From Oopsacas minuta (lineage: Eukaryota > Porifera > Hexactinellida > Lyssacinosida > Leucopsacidae), in the NCBI GenBank assembly GCA_024704765.1, contig JAKMXF010000022.1, forward strand, positions 372,001 to 436,000: a stretch of DNA of 64,000 bases. Direction: 5' to 3'. Of the stretch, positions 34,501 through 45,709 are shown piece after piece. Positions within the stretch are counted from its first letter, which is position 1; every line of letters starts with the position of its first letter. Both the position numbers and the translations under genes were made by a program. The notes under the pieces are model-generated. The model did not search any database and had not been told where the DNA came from. It saw only the letters and a program-made list of their open reading frames with translations.

Positions 34501-36197
34501 TGAGTTCAACATAGATCTAGATCCATGGGACCTACCAGGAGAAATTATAAAAACAGATGATCAAATTAATACCCACCCTCATTCGAATTTTTCAAATAAT
34601 TACCATGGCCATATGTCCTATGGTACCCCTTTCCAACCCCCAAGACCAGAGGGTATATCAATCGGAGAACCAGATCCTTCTGCAGCTAAACTATCTATAA
34701 ATGTATCACAATGCAACCTCTTAGCAGCTAAACATTTAATCACACCGATCCCTCCTACAAACCTAACCTTCCCAGCTCTTTCTTGCTTCCTCAGCTTCGA
34801 AGCACTTATCAATATCTTTCATGCTCTTTTACATTTTGTCGGTTCTCGAAACAGACTTACAACAGAGAGAAACTTAAGAGTTTATTTCAACTTAATCTCT
34901 CAAGTACTCCCCGAAGATATTAGTAAAGAAATTCATATGTTAACGTGTTCCCTCATGGACTATGACTTTGACACCAGATATCCCTCTGCTTCTCTCATTC
35001 CTTGCCTATGCAATTACATTCCACAACAACTATACTCTCTAAATCAAGCTGAAGATGCTATTGTAATAGTTAATCAGATAATAATCCTGGTAACGAATAC
35101 ATTTCCAGATTTGAGAAAAATGCTTGCCCCACAGAATCATCAGATGTTCACATGTAGTACTGCTACTTCTAGTCCACAGCTTATTACGAGACTTCCATGT
35201 AGTAAGTTGAAGTTGTAATGCCAATTCCGTCAGTGGCGTAGCCATTTCAGGCCTAGGCCTGGGCCTGGCTAGTAGAGGTTGTGATTGTGTAATATAGCCT
35301 ATCTAGACCTGGGCAACCACGCCACTGATTTCTGTATGTTTACAATCTATTATGATACGTAGTTACGTACGTATATACGATTATACTTATACGGCGCCAG
35401 TACGATAGATTCATAGACAAATAGTACATAACATGGAGCATTTATATTAAAGTTTGCTTAACATGGAGTTTCATTTATCGCGAACTACGCCTTTATATGA
35501 ATAGTGTGTTTTTGTCCTGTGAGAGTTCATGATAAGCGACCCTGACCTGGCTCACTGTATCTTATTTCCATCTGATGTTCTTGTTCTATTAACCTTTATA
35601 CTATATATTTATTATTTAGTTGACATGTGTCAGGGGATTCGTCAAGTTGCTCTTGAGACTGACAGTAGTGAATTTGCTGCAATCACACGTAGATTTCATC
35701 AATCTATGCCATACGCTGGAGTTATCACGATTACAAAGATAATCAATCCAGATAGTTGGAAAATGTTTGAGGCGAATATTAAGCAAGAACTTCCCAGATT
35801 CCCAAATATATGTCTAACTATTCGCCTCCTCTTCCACGGTTCTAGCAAAACTGATCCTAATATTATTATCAAAGATTCCACCGGATTTAATATGAAGTTT
35901 GCAGACAGAGGCTTGTGGGGTCATGGAATTTATTTTGCTTTCAGTTCCTCCTATGCACATCGCTATTGTTTCAATATTGCAAAAGAAAGACATTGTATAT
36001 TTGCTGCTTCAGTATTAATTGGAAATTCAAAACAATTGCCTCAGAATAGAAGTTTAACTGGGCCTCCTCCCATGCCTAACGGTAGAGATAATTACCACAG
36101 CGTCCAGGGTACACGTGATGGAGAACTGATTCATGTTGTATACAAGAATTCTATGGCTTATCCTAACTATCTGATAACATATGCAACTCATACGTAA
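22581..36197 (+). CDS. Giant sacsin-like (3x GHKL repeat) - HEPN - PARP fusion protein
   Basis: Exons are 22581-22611, 22683-22768, 22819-23077, 23140-35201 and 35620-36197, about 4,337 residues if one frame break near 27490 is bridged. Three sacsin-repeat (Hsp90-like ATPase) units start with [28 protein letters not shown] and [14 protein letters not shown]. Each is followed by a G-R/K-F-G-x-GF motif ([42 protein letters not shown]) and a FRFPLR-type segment. Near 34650-35130 a HEPN domain resembles that of sacsin ([12 protein letters not shown] region). A phase-1 gtaagt donor at 35202 joins ttatttag at 35619 and adds a complete PARP domain: [27 protein letters not shown]. Human sacsin (4,579 aa) has UBL, XPCB and J domains that I do not see here, and no PARP. 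A chaperone-like scaffold coupled to ADP-ribosylation is inferred. Confidence 0.85.
35231..35327. mobile_element. Short TIR element (hAT-like MITE) inside the fusion-gene intron
   Basis: It starts cagtggcgta and ends with ccacgccactg, its inverted match, over 97 bp. The flanking octamers aattccgt and atttctgt agree at 6 of 8 positions, consistent with an old 8-bp hAT target duplication. There is no coding capacity. Confidence 0.6.
35620..36197 (+). CDS. PARP-type ADP-ribosyltransferase exon of the fusion gene
   Basis: This exon carries the whole catalytic domain, starting with [20 protein letters not shown]. It has LLFHGSS (NAD-binding His), [19 protein letters not shown] (the Tyr of the triad), NYHSVQGT and the end [16 protein letters not shown]. 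The third triad position, Glu in PARP1 (NEYIVYD), aligns with Ile in LIHVVYK. This gives H-Y-I, the pattern of mono-ADP-ribosylating PARPs such as the PARP10 and PARP14 group. No WWE, macro or zinc-finger domain is present in the exon. If read from the ATG at 35529 it would gain a hydrophobic leader ([14 protein letters not shown]) that I take to be intron sequence. Confidence 0.85.
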
Positions 36198-36695
36198 GCT
36201 ATTTTATTATTTGTTAGATCATTTTAAGTTTATTATAGATTTATATTTTCGATCTATTTTCGTGGGATTTTTATTTTATCTACAAATTATTTATTTATTT
36301 ATTTATTGTATTTTCTGACTTAATAGCTGTCTCTTAGTAGCTGGTATTATGTGATTATTTCAAAATATGTAGACCATTCATTACGTATTTGATTATATTA
36401 ATTTCCTAGACAGATTGCATTTTCATAGGGGTAATTATTGAATTGGTAATCGATCTAGGGGAATAGGGGTAATTGAATCAATTGTTTGGGATCCTCCGCC
36501 TATTCTGATTCTAAATATTCTGCCTTTTATCGATTATATTAGCCAATAAGGAATATGATGTGGCATTGAAATAGCATGTGGTTACGGGAATTAATAGGAA
36601 TCAAGCAACCAACTTAGGGCTATCTATACCTGATCACGTAATTCTTTTTATCTAGCTATCTTAATCCTAATCTTAACTAATTCTACAAACACAAT
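36198..36695. other. Intergenic, includes an (attt)n microsatellite
   Basis: About 0.5 kb between the PARP exon and the LRR gene. It includes an (attt)n run at about 36287-36306. Nothing else was recognised. Confidence 0.5.
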
Positions 36696-38258
36696 ATGGT
36701 TCGAAAACTTTACGATTTATGCATCTTAGCTATTGAACTGAATCTCAAACACATTCCTAAGTTGAGAATTAATCTGCCTGGCTACCTTAGAGAGCTCCTC
36801 CTCCATAGACTAGCACTTCATAACCATCTCAGTCCTCCTCACAAACCTTACGTAACGTACAACTTATTCTCAGACTCTCTTAAACACATTAATTTTAGCT
36901 ATTGTACACAGATAACTGATGATTTGTTCTGTCTACTAAACGATTGTGGTTGTAAACTGACAAGTTTCTGTTTGAATACTAGTTTAGGATTCTCTGTTGA
37001 AGGGCTAGCTAATTTTCTACTCGCACAAGATGAATTGGAAATATTAAAATTGAAAAGACTGCATACTCTGTCTTTATTGGACTCGTTTGAAGGGAAAATT
37101 CGATCTACAAGGCTAAGCGAGCTTTCCTTCACATATTGTGATTTTATGACAGACAAGATTTTGTGTTCAATAGGTTTGTATTCCAAAGGTATAACCAAGT
37201 TAAGGCTGGAGCGAATGAAGCTGATAACAGATGAAGGAGTTGTAGGCTTGTTGAAGCAGCAAACTGAAGGGAAATTGATAATTTTTAAAGTTTATCGAAT
37301 GTTTGAATTGTCAGGGAAAACATTGGATTCATTTTCAGAATTCTCACCCAAATTAGAACAACTTATTATACCAAATTGCACTAAAGTATCTTTATTGTCT
37401 ATTTATACTGTTCTCTCTAAATGCGGCAATTTAAAAGTATTGGATATTCCAATTACAACCAATCTTACCGGTGAAACTTTTGGCGAGATTATCTCACAGA
37501 AATGGAATAGTCTCCAACAACTGAATATTAGCGGCAATACTATTGTTCCTGAGACGATGGCACTGCTGTCTGTAGCATTCCCAAATTTAAAGAAATTCTA
37601 TTTTGGAGGTACCGAAATCAACAACTCTATTTTTGAGCAACTTCTAATGAATTTTAATGGACTAACTACTTTTGATTGTATGTACTGTAGGAATGCAGAT
37701 CAGAAAACTTCTGAATTAATCTCAGAATATTGTCACTCTTTGGAGACGTTAGCGATTGGAGCTTGGAAACTTGACGGAGAGGGATTGTTACCCTTGTTTG
37801 AGGAGAATAGAGCACTTAAGCTAACTTCAATTGAGCTTACAGGTTGTAAGAACACTTCTCCAAGAGTACTAAATTCTCTAATAGGAAACTGTAAGAATCT
37901 AGAGGTTCTATTTCTACGTGGAATTAACGCTGTAGACGATCAGACTGTCTATGATATTGCTAACAACTTAAAACAGCTTAAAAAGATAAGTTTTCGCGGT
38001 TGTACTCACATATTGTTAGAAGAAAGTTTAGTCGAATTGATCCTAGAGTGTAGAATGCTACAAATGATTGGATTCCCTGGTCTTTTGTGTGTACGAGACA
38101 GACTAATATATGTAATAGCTGATAACCTATTTGATCTGGAAGTGTTGTATATTGACGGATGTAATTATGTCAGTTCACATGCACTGGATTATCTACGTAG
38201 AAAGACTACTTCTACCTTGTATATCGAGCATAAACTGGTTGGAGCTATACACATATGA
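36696..38258 (+). CDS. Leucine-rich-repeat protein with a VHL/ZYG11-like N-terminus
   Basis: An intronless frame of 520 residues. The first 40 residues (KLYDLCILAIELNLKHI, then LPGYLRELLLHRLA) resemble the helical lead of ZYG11/AMN1-type LRR proteins. There a VHL box or similar element links to Cullin-2 E3 ligases. About 12-14 cysteine-containing LRRs follow, of the L..L...CxxITDxxL type (LKHINFSYCTQITDDLF, LEVLFLRGINAVDDQTV, LEVLYIDGCNYVSSHAL). No F-box or membrane segment was seen. The likely role is substrate recognition in ubiquitination; the cullin link is inferred from the N-terminus only. Confidence 0.75.
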   Translation: MVRKLYDLCILAIELNLKHIPKLRINLPGYLRELLLHRLALHNHLSPPHKPYVTYNLFSDSLKHINFSYCTQITDDLFCLLNDCGCKLTSFCLNTSLGFSVEGLANFLLAQDELEILKLKRLHTLSLLDSFEGKIRSTRLSELSFTYCDFMTDKILCSIGLYSKGITKLRLERMKLITDEGVVGLLKQQTEGKLIIFKVYRMFELSGKTLDSFSEFSPKLEQLIIPNCTKVSLLSIYTVLSKCGNLKVLDIPITTNLTGETFGEIISQKWNSLQQLNISGNTIVPETMALLSVAFPNLKKFYFGGTEINNSIFEQLLMNFNGLTTFDCMYCRNADQKTSELISEYCHSLETLAIGAWKLDGEGLLPLFEENRALKLTSIELTGCKNTSPRVLNSLIGNCKNLEVLFLRGINAVDDQTVYDIANNLKQLKKISFRGCTHILLEESLVELILECRMLQMIGFPGLLCVRDRLIYVIADNLFDLEVLYIDGCNYVSSHALDYLRRKTTSTLYIEHKLVGAIHI

Positions 38259-39982
38259 TTGTTAACGTTTGTTGTTGTTGTTTTTGTTATGTTTTGTATT
38301 TTTATTCGTTTGTTCGTGATTACTGATAAATTATTTTCTACTACACTTCAGTTCTCTTTTACTCCCAGGGCTGTGGCTTCGGATACTAAGCATCACCTGT
38401 GACAATTACGTCATAATTTCGTCATAGGTGTGAATTTTCTTCCAAGACTCGAACTTGTCCGAGTCAGGCCCAAACACCCCTGTATCCCATAAATCAGCCC
38501 TGGGGTCTTCCAGTCCCTTCAATCAATCCTGGATTTACAAACATATATAGTTATATACACATATATGATAGATTAATTGCGTTTTCATAATGTAGATTCT
38601 ACTGTTTACTATTACTAATGTTTCTATATATTTTTCATATTAATTCATCACCTAATGAAGTTTCTGACAGATGAAATGCTTCAGATGAATACCATTATCT
38701 AGTTATTTCATTACTTCACAATATTGCTCTCCGCCATACATTCTTTGGTGAGTTTTTGTTCAATTATCACATTGTTAATTAGCGAAAGTAACTCATCCCA
38801 TGATCTTATCAATAATGTAATTAATTGTTTATCCTCACATTGTCTACATTCTAAGTAGCATAAGAATTAATAAACTTAAAATAGACTCAACTTTAATTAG
38901 TTCTGTTGTATTGGTACTTGTACAACTCATTGTAAACTTTAACGATTTTGTAAGATGTTTTTACAAGAATTATTTTTTCGTTGTATCTGTTTCCTTCCAT
39001 ATGTTGCATCCCGTATATGAGTACAATTTGTGTAATATTGCTATTCCTAGCTATCAAGAAGGATATCTTTGATTCGATCTTATAAGATATCTTTACTATA
39101 AGTTAATGTATTCTTGCTTTCTCTCTTATTAGCGAACAAGGAAGCAATATTTCTTTATTCGAATCCTTCCAACGAGCCATATATAAAGATAAATACCATA
39201 TAAACGCTTCTGCAGATTAGAAGGTACGAATCTGTTAGTTGTATAATAAACTAGTTTGAATTGAATTTACATATGACTTCAGAATTGTTCTTATTCGGAG
39301 ATTCATTCATTCGAATTATTTCCTTACTAATCATGGAAGTCAATTGTACCAGCCAGTCATGTGAAATTACTTAATTAGATAGTTCACTACTATTGTAATA
39401 ATAGGTGTATAGAGATGGCACAATTATCTACCAGTACATGATAATGAACTTATTCATGTGTAATATTATTTTCATATTTTAATAATTAATAACAATATCC
39501 CTGCACATTTGAGAAAATATATTTCATGTTCATTATTTCTGATTCCTCCACCCATATCCAACCAATGCTCCACCTTTTTCATCATATTTCGTATAACACA
39601 ATGCCTGTGCTTAATTAATTAAAATCGTACGTAAATACGAAATCCAATAAACTCTGCTCGATACTAACTTGATTGTTCAAGGGCGTATTCGTTAATAGAG
39701 AATGGGAGTACATTATATTAAATATATTCAAATTAGCTACACTGACTGGTACACACAATGCAATCTAGCCAAATTAAAATGACTTATCTGGATAAGTATC
39801 GGATAACATAGTCAATTAGGTTTCTCTATCACAATTACCTGCTCTATATGACTTCATTAACCTTATTGAACTTGGATACTACGGAGATGTATTTAAAGCA
39901 ATAATGTCTATTCTGCAAATTAATACTATAGTCAATAATCATAAATATATACTATATTTCACATTTTCCATATCTTTCAACA
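38259..39982. other. Intergenic, 1.7 kb, with one TIR-like element
   Basis: AT-rich DNA between two + strand genes. The only structure seen is an inverted-repeat element at 38364-38504. The last few hundred bases should hold the promoter of the RBCC gene. Confidence 0.5.
38364..38504. mobile_element. Candidate short TIR element (cccagggctg ... cagccctggg)
   Basis: A perfect 10-bp inverted pair, cccagggctg (38364-38373) and cagccctggg (38495-38504), encloses a block more GC-rich than its surroundings. An internal hairpin (gactcgaacttgtccgagtc) lies near 38446. The ends look like hAT-type MITEs. No clear target duplication was found. Confidence 0.45.
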
Positions 39983-41161
39983 ATGAATTCTGCTATTGAC
40001 TCTTCTGCTTGTTTGAATTGCAAAATTATCTCAAATGAATGTAAATTACTAAATTGTTGCCATTCGCTATGTGACGTTTGTTTCTACAATTTCCTATCCA
40101 ATGATACCCTTCATTGCCCCAACTGTCAAATCCACACCCAGTTATCAGACCTGCAAGACAACTTTGTCCTCTCAGAGGTTATGAATGCCCTACAGTTAGA
40201 ACAAAAATTCCAGCATGGAAAGAAGTGTGGCAATTGTACATCATTTTTTCCTTCCAAAGCAATGTATTACTGCATTGAATGTAAGAAGTTTTATTGCGCT
40301 TACGACTATACTGAACACCAGAATCTCCTTTCCCCACCCTACTACCATCACGTCGTTAAGAGCAACGGCAGAACTCCTACACCACAACCAGTTTCAAGCA
40401 CAACCTGCCGACACATTAATAAAGCTAGTTACTACTGTCTCGGCGAAAATCAAGCTATCTGCAGATATTGTGCTAAGAAAGATCATTCAGGTCATGAATG
40501 CGTTGCCATCGCACAAGTGCAAATAGAGAAAGTGGAAGAAATTAATAATCAACTTCAGATAATACTCAATAAAGTTAATTCCATCAATGATTATGTAAAG
40601 TCACTTGAAACTATGAGTCTTGATTTGGAACGTTATGAGAAGCAGACAGTGTCGGAGATAATAGACTACTATGACAATGAAATACGAAATATCCAGGAGA
40701 GACAACGCCTCGAACTTAATGGCTTCTTTACCGAAATGGAAAGCAGAAGAACTTCAATGTCGAATACAGTTCATCAAGCTAAACAACTCAAATCATTTTT
40801 AAAGCAAACTCATAGATTCATAAAATCCAGTACTTCCGTGCTCTCTCCTCCGACCTTCATTTCTAAAGCACATTTCCTTAGCACTCGTTGTGAAGATATC
40901 ATAAATATAACTCAGGACTTTAATTTTAACCTCCGAACAGTTATAGGACCATTTGACCATGACTTTTACAGGAAACCTGAAAGAGAGGAATCTATCCCTG
41001 GCTCCATGATTTCACTGGACTCTAGCATAGTTAATGCTAGAACCTGGTATAACAGCTCACAGTCTACTCGGAACAACAGTCAAACTAATCAGCATCATCT
41101 TGTATCACCACAAAGAAATTGGATGCGTTTTAGTCAATCCAAAGCAGCTACACTTCTCTAG
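39983..41161 (+). CDS. TRIM-like RING / B-box / coiled-coil protein
   Basis: An intronless 392-residue frame with RBCC order. The RING finger is at about 10-48: C10-x2-C13, C25-x-H27, C30-x2-C33, C45-x2-C48. A first B-box-like zinc site is at about 82-122 (KCGNC, YYCIECKKFYC). B-box 2 is at 142-171 (CRHINKASYYC, CRYCAKKDHSGHEC). A coiled coil runs from about 178 to 275. The C-terminal 110 residues are Ser/Asn-rich with no NHL, filamin or SPRY domain. Predicted role: E3 ubiquitin ligase, oligomeric through the coiled coil. The 3' tail lacks a recognised substrate domain, as in short TRIMs. Confidence 0.88.
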   Translation: MNSAIDSSACLNCKIISNECKLLNCCHSLCDVCFYNFLSNDTLHCPNCQIHTQLSDLQDNFVLSEVMNALQLEQKFQHGKKCGNCTSFFPSKAMYYCIECKKFYCAYDYTEHQNLLSPPYYHHVVKSNGRTPTPQPVSSTTCRHINKASYYCLGENQAICRYCAKKDHSGHECVAIAQVQIEKVEEINNQLQIILNKVNSINDYVKSLETMSLDLERYEKQTVSEIIDYYDNEIRNIQERQRLELNGFFTEMESRRTSMSNTVHQAKQLKSFLKQTHRFIKSSTSVLSPPTFISKAHFLSTRCEDIINITQDFNFNLRTVIGPFDHDFYRKPEREESIPGSMISLDSSIVNARTWYNSSQSTRNNSQTNQHHLVSPQRNWMRFSQSKAATLL

Positions 41162-42909
41162 TGTTTCATTACAACTCATTCTCAGCCCTCAGATTCATTA
41201 TGATAAGTACATTTAATTAGTCCAATTTATTCAATTTATCAATTAAAACACAATTTGATACTCTTTCATGTTTCTAATATAATATTATATATTTACTTAT
41301 GTAAAGTGTTTAATTAATAAAAGAATTAAAATTTTAGAAATAATAATTATTACTCCGAGCAATATTTGTTAATTGATTACTCATACTCATGAAAAATTAG
41401 CTGTCAAATTGTGTCTTGTAAGATTATACATGTCCCTTAGCCATAATACATTGGTTCATATATACTCATATTCCTGAGCAAGTTAATTACTGTAGCTATG
41501 TAATAGCACCCTTTGAGGGTAGAAAATACAGATACCTACATGCTAAATAAAATTAATCACAACATTGTATGCATTCATTGATTCATTAACTTCTATAATA
41601 TGCTTTATGGCGAAGTAAGTTATGCCTAGTTAGCTCTTTGATTTTGGTTACACCCCAGCAATGGTTGAAATGTGGGCGTTTACTCGAGACATATAATAAC
41701 CAGCTTACCCTATTTTCACTTGAACAACAGATAAATAATAATTACATACGCATATGCTATCTGTTTTGGTTAAGTCTAAGTATATGGGTGTTTAACCTAA
41801 AGATCTCCTCCTCACTTTCACTATATTTTATCTCTCACTTGTTGTTAATGAATTGCAAAACAATTAAACTCAATGTTGTTTTGGGCAGAAAGGTTGGAGT
41901 CCCTCCAAATTTACATAATTGTTTTGCATAATTATCCTATTTGAAATTATTGAATAAGAACACTGGGGTGAGACAGATTGGGAAGGTTATTAATACTTTG
42001 ACCTGAGAATTATTTGAAGAGAATTATCGGTCTTATATTGGGAAGTTTAGTCTTCTCCATAAAGAATTGATTACAAAAACACTATTAAACCTTGACCTAA
42101 GTAGTAGACTTTTCTTCAACAATCGAGTGATATCTTTACTGATACAATCAATTATCACTAATATTTGTGAGAAACTATTCTGTTAACATAAGCAAGTATT
42201 GATTTTTTGCAATCAAATCACCTACTCGTCAATTCTGGGCACATTTTACAGGACTACGAAAGCGCATTCAAAATCATAAACCCATCCCTTTTCTACATAT
42301 AATCTGACCAGACAAAATATTCAGCCATTTCTAAAATTCCATACAAATAATACTATTATTTATAATGTTTTAACACTAATTTCTGCCAGACTCTGACTGT
42401 TTTTTATTATATAGTGGGTCTATTCTTGATGGTCAATACAATAGTACATTATTATTCAGAAGATATCTATATTTGGTATCAAATTTGCAATCTACTTATT
42501 CTGATAAATAAATTTCTAAGATTTGTGTGAAATACTCATTAATATGTTTAAAAATTTCCGACCCTGTGTCACTTAGTAAAACCTATCACCATATGTATAA
42601 TGGCTGTGTAAAGTGGCAGAAAGTGTAATGAGTCGAAAATAATCAGTATTAGCATTTAATATCTAAGCAGGAATTCCATATGCTGATGTTTTCAAATACG
42701 TAGAATGCAAATTTGACATGGGATATACTCTAAATATTACAGTTTTAGTGTATTGGCCCCTCAAGAATTGATCAGTACTATATTTAAATGGAAATTTTAG
42801 CATTGACTGAATACTTTTGTTGGCAAGGTATATAATATTTATAATAACTGGGTGACGAATATATGTATAGCCATGTTTTAACATAAAATGGACAACAGAT
42901 TCCTTATAT

Positions 42910-43062
42910 ATAGCTCAACTATACTATAGTGCAGTTTTTTGTAATACAAAAACCCCAAACCCTCATTCCAAAAGGTGATTTTCATTAGGCCTAACAAATG
43001 ACCTTTCCTCGAACATAGAAAAGCTAATACACAAAAACTGTACTATAGTATAGTTGAGCTAT
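42910..43062. mobile_element. MITE with about 32-bp terminal inverted repeats
   Basis: Its ends, atagctcaactatactatag (start 42910) and ctatagtatagttgagctat (end 43062), are exact inverted matches. The match extends further inward with one mismatch (gcagtttttt against aaaaactgta). Total 153 bp, no coding capacity, flanked by TA-rich sequence, as expected for Tc1/mariner-type non-autonomous elements. Confidence 0.8.
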
Positions 43063-43818
43063 GTAGAAGTTATTTGAATGGGGGGGGACAATATTGTCAT
43101 GTATGCATAATCTGAATAAGTTGCAATAGGTCAGAAACGTGGGATATTGGACATAAATCTGATCTAGATAGTAGCTATGCATTGAAATCCACTCATGACT
43201 CATTTTGCATATTGTCATCTTTCTGATTGTATCTCTCATTTCTTCATTAATTGAGGAAGGAGCTGATATGTAAATGATAATATATTTTGTATAATAATAT
43301 TAAAGTGTTACTTTTTCCAATCTACGTACCTGAAATCTTCAAATATTTTCAACCTACTTTTACCAATATACTCTATATGTGGATTTTGATCGTGATAATG
43401 TAATTGTGTGTGGAATGTAGTATATGTTCGCAATATGTTGTATTAGCATATACTATTTAGAACACTACATTACATAGTTCTAAATTATAGTTCAGCCCAG
43501 TTACCCTAACATGTAAATGATATTTGATATTAATATTGCCATGTCCTAATTCGTAAGTTATGCTTCTAGGGACACTATTTGCAAATCCGTATTTGCTGAT
43601 TATCTTTTTTATCTACCATATTTTTATAATCTATTGCATTCCATGAATAAGCACCTGACGCTTAGTTTGGTTCAATGAAACCCTCGCTTATTCACGAAAA
43701 AGAATCTATTACTATTTTATGTGGAAACAACAATTCCCACTTCTCTGACTACGTATAATATTTAACTATTGAGCATAATATAATTCAAGAGAGAGGATCG
43801 TATCTTGTGTAACCTATA

Positions 43819-43932
43819 GCGTAACTAGAATTAATGTAGAGGAGACAGTTGCCTCACCTCCCTATTATAATCGCCATAATATTAGGGAAAATATCCATCC
43901 TTGCCTCCTCGCTCTGAGATCTCTAGTTACGC
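43819..43932. mobile_element. Short TIR element (gcgtaactaga ... tctagttacgc)
   Basis: An 11-bp perfect inverted pair encloses 114 bp. The end motif GCGTAACTAGA is a common hAT-type MITE terminus. No coding capacity. The target duplication was not resolved. Confidence 0.6.
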
Positions 43933-45603
43933 CCAAGGTAACACATACGCTATTCTGATTTTGAGAATAATTATAAATTCAGTTATGGAGAGTGTCGATT
44001 TTAACTCTACATATTGTAATGCATTGTGACTTCTCTTTCTTCTGATTTCTTTGTACCAGTAACTAATGACTGTATCTCATGTTCTGATACTTTTGCAACT
44101 AACTAATTTAGATCTAACTTTCAATAATGCAATAATGCTTGTGCATTAGTTACTGTGTACTCCCTCACAATTACCTGAATGGCCCTAAGCTCCTTGGAGG
44201 GGTTCCTAGAAATAATTAAATTTAGCCCTTCCCAAAATATATATTTTTAGAAAGTTTGGTACTTTTGTCGTGAGGAATTGACTGATACTAACCAACTACA
44301 CAATGCATTCAGGACGAGACGTACATTATTTCCTTAGGAAAAGATCGCGTAAGCATCTTAATAGCACGATTCAGCTTGGCATCGAGAAATAGTATAGAGG
44401 GAGGGAATTCATTGAAACACATTTTGTGAGAATGTAAATGGACTGTGTAATCAATTCCATCCAACTAGCATATTCATCGAACTTAATTATTGCTGTACGT
44501 AGTATTACGTTGGGCAACCATCTGAGGGTGAATTATATACAGATTCCACAGTCTCTAATCTTTATCTCTTTGTCATATTTTCTTATCACTATCTGTTTTT
44601 GTAATCTTTATTTTCGTAATTACGTAGGTGGTTTTACATATACTGGATATTCGTGAAACTCAAAAGGACATTTGAACAGTAACTTATTGAGACTTAAGGC
44701 ATAAGCTCTCAATAACTGGCAAGCAGGAACAGAACCCAACATAGAATAATCGAAACGATATAACACGAAATTAAATGAACCGAACATTTTCATAATGTTA
44801 CCGTATAATTTTTATCAAATACTTTTGCAGATATAAATAATACAATATTATAAACTAACGGCCAACATTAGTATTATTCATGTGTCTGCTTTTTGGCATC
44901 CCCAGTCACTCTCCAGTTTCTGCTTTACATTCTTCTTGTTGAGGAGAGGATTTGCAAAAAGTCCGTGAAATACTAGGACAATGGATATCTACGATCTTAC
45001 AATATCCCCTGTACACTGTGTATACTGAAATTCAATCCCAAAATAGCATACCATAACTTTTCCTTAACAACGGATATATAGACAAAATAGCAATCCCTGT
45101 CATCTTTAACGCTCCAATATGATATTTTACCATAAGCTAGATCTTCTGATGCTATTAATCCAACTCAGATAAATACGATATATTATGTTATTAGTAATTC
45201 AGTTTTCTCTTAGCCTATTTTAATGATCTAAGTATAATATACTTTCATGTTTATGTTATTCTCGCAATTACCCCATCTGACAGATTAATAAAACTGCTAT
45301 CAATCAGCAATATTTATCTTACAACATGCTAGACATGTGGTAAACATTTTCATTTATTGAAGAGATACACAGTGATATACGTATTTGCATTATAATACCT
45401 GTAATAGAATTTTCTAAGTTTGCTGATTTTATCATCTTTCGGTGATTATTATATCTTACAGTAAACTCTCGTTATAACCAAGTGCTGGGGACCCCGGTTT
45501 GATTTATGAGTCATAGGATTCATAGTTTTTACTGTGCCGAATAATACTATTACATAAGTATAGTGGCTCAGTTCTAAAATTATTGGCTTAGTATATTAGT
45601 TAC

Positions 45604-45709
45604 TACAGTAGAACTCGGATAAGACGTACCCCCTCGGGAAACAGAAATTAGTACGTCTTAACCGAGTGTACGTCTTAAGCCGAGTACGTCTTATCCGAGT
45701 TCTACTGTA
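45604..45709. mobile_element. Pogo/Tigger-like MITE with perfect TIRs and internal sub-repeats
   Basis: A 106-bp element in which the first 26 bases (tacagtagaactcggataag..., start 45604) are the exact inverse of the last 26 (...cttatccgagttctactgta, end 45709). The TA at each end fits the TA target of the Tc1/mariner/pogo group, and the cagtagaact-type end with ttatccg inside is typical of pogo-like elements. The right half also holds about three direct copies of a gtacgtctta-ccgagt unit. TIR perfection suggests recent insertion. Confidence 0.85.

Noticed and set aside
35529-35619. ATG and hydrophobic leader in front of the PARP domain, suggesting a separate membrane-anchored PARP gene
   Set aside because: The acceptor ttatttag at 35619 joins in the right phase to a gtaagt donor at 35201, and the leader is AT-rich like an intron. 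Still possible as an alternative transcript.
44438-44656. 72-codon frame in the gene-poor stretch
   Set aside because: Isolated, no recognisable motif, in DNA full of repeats.
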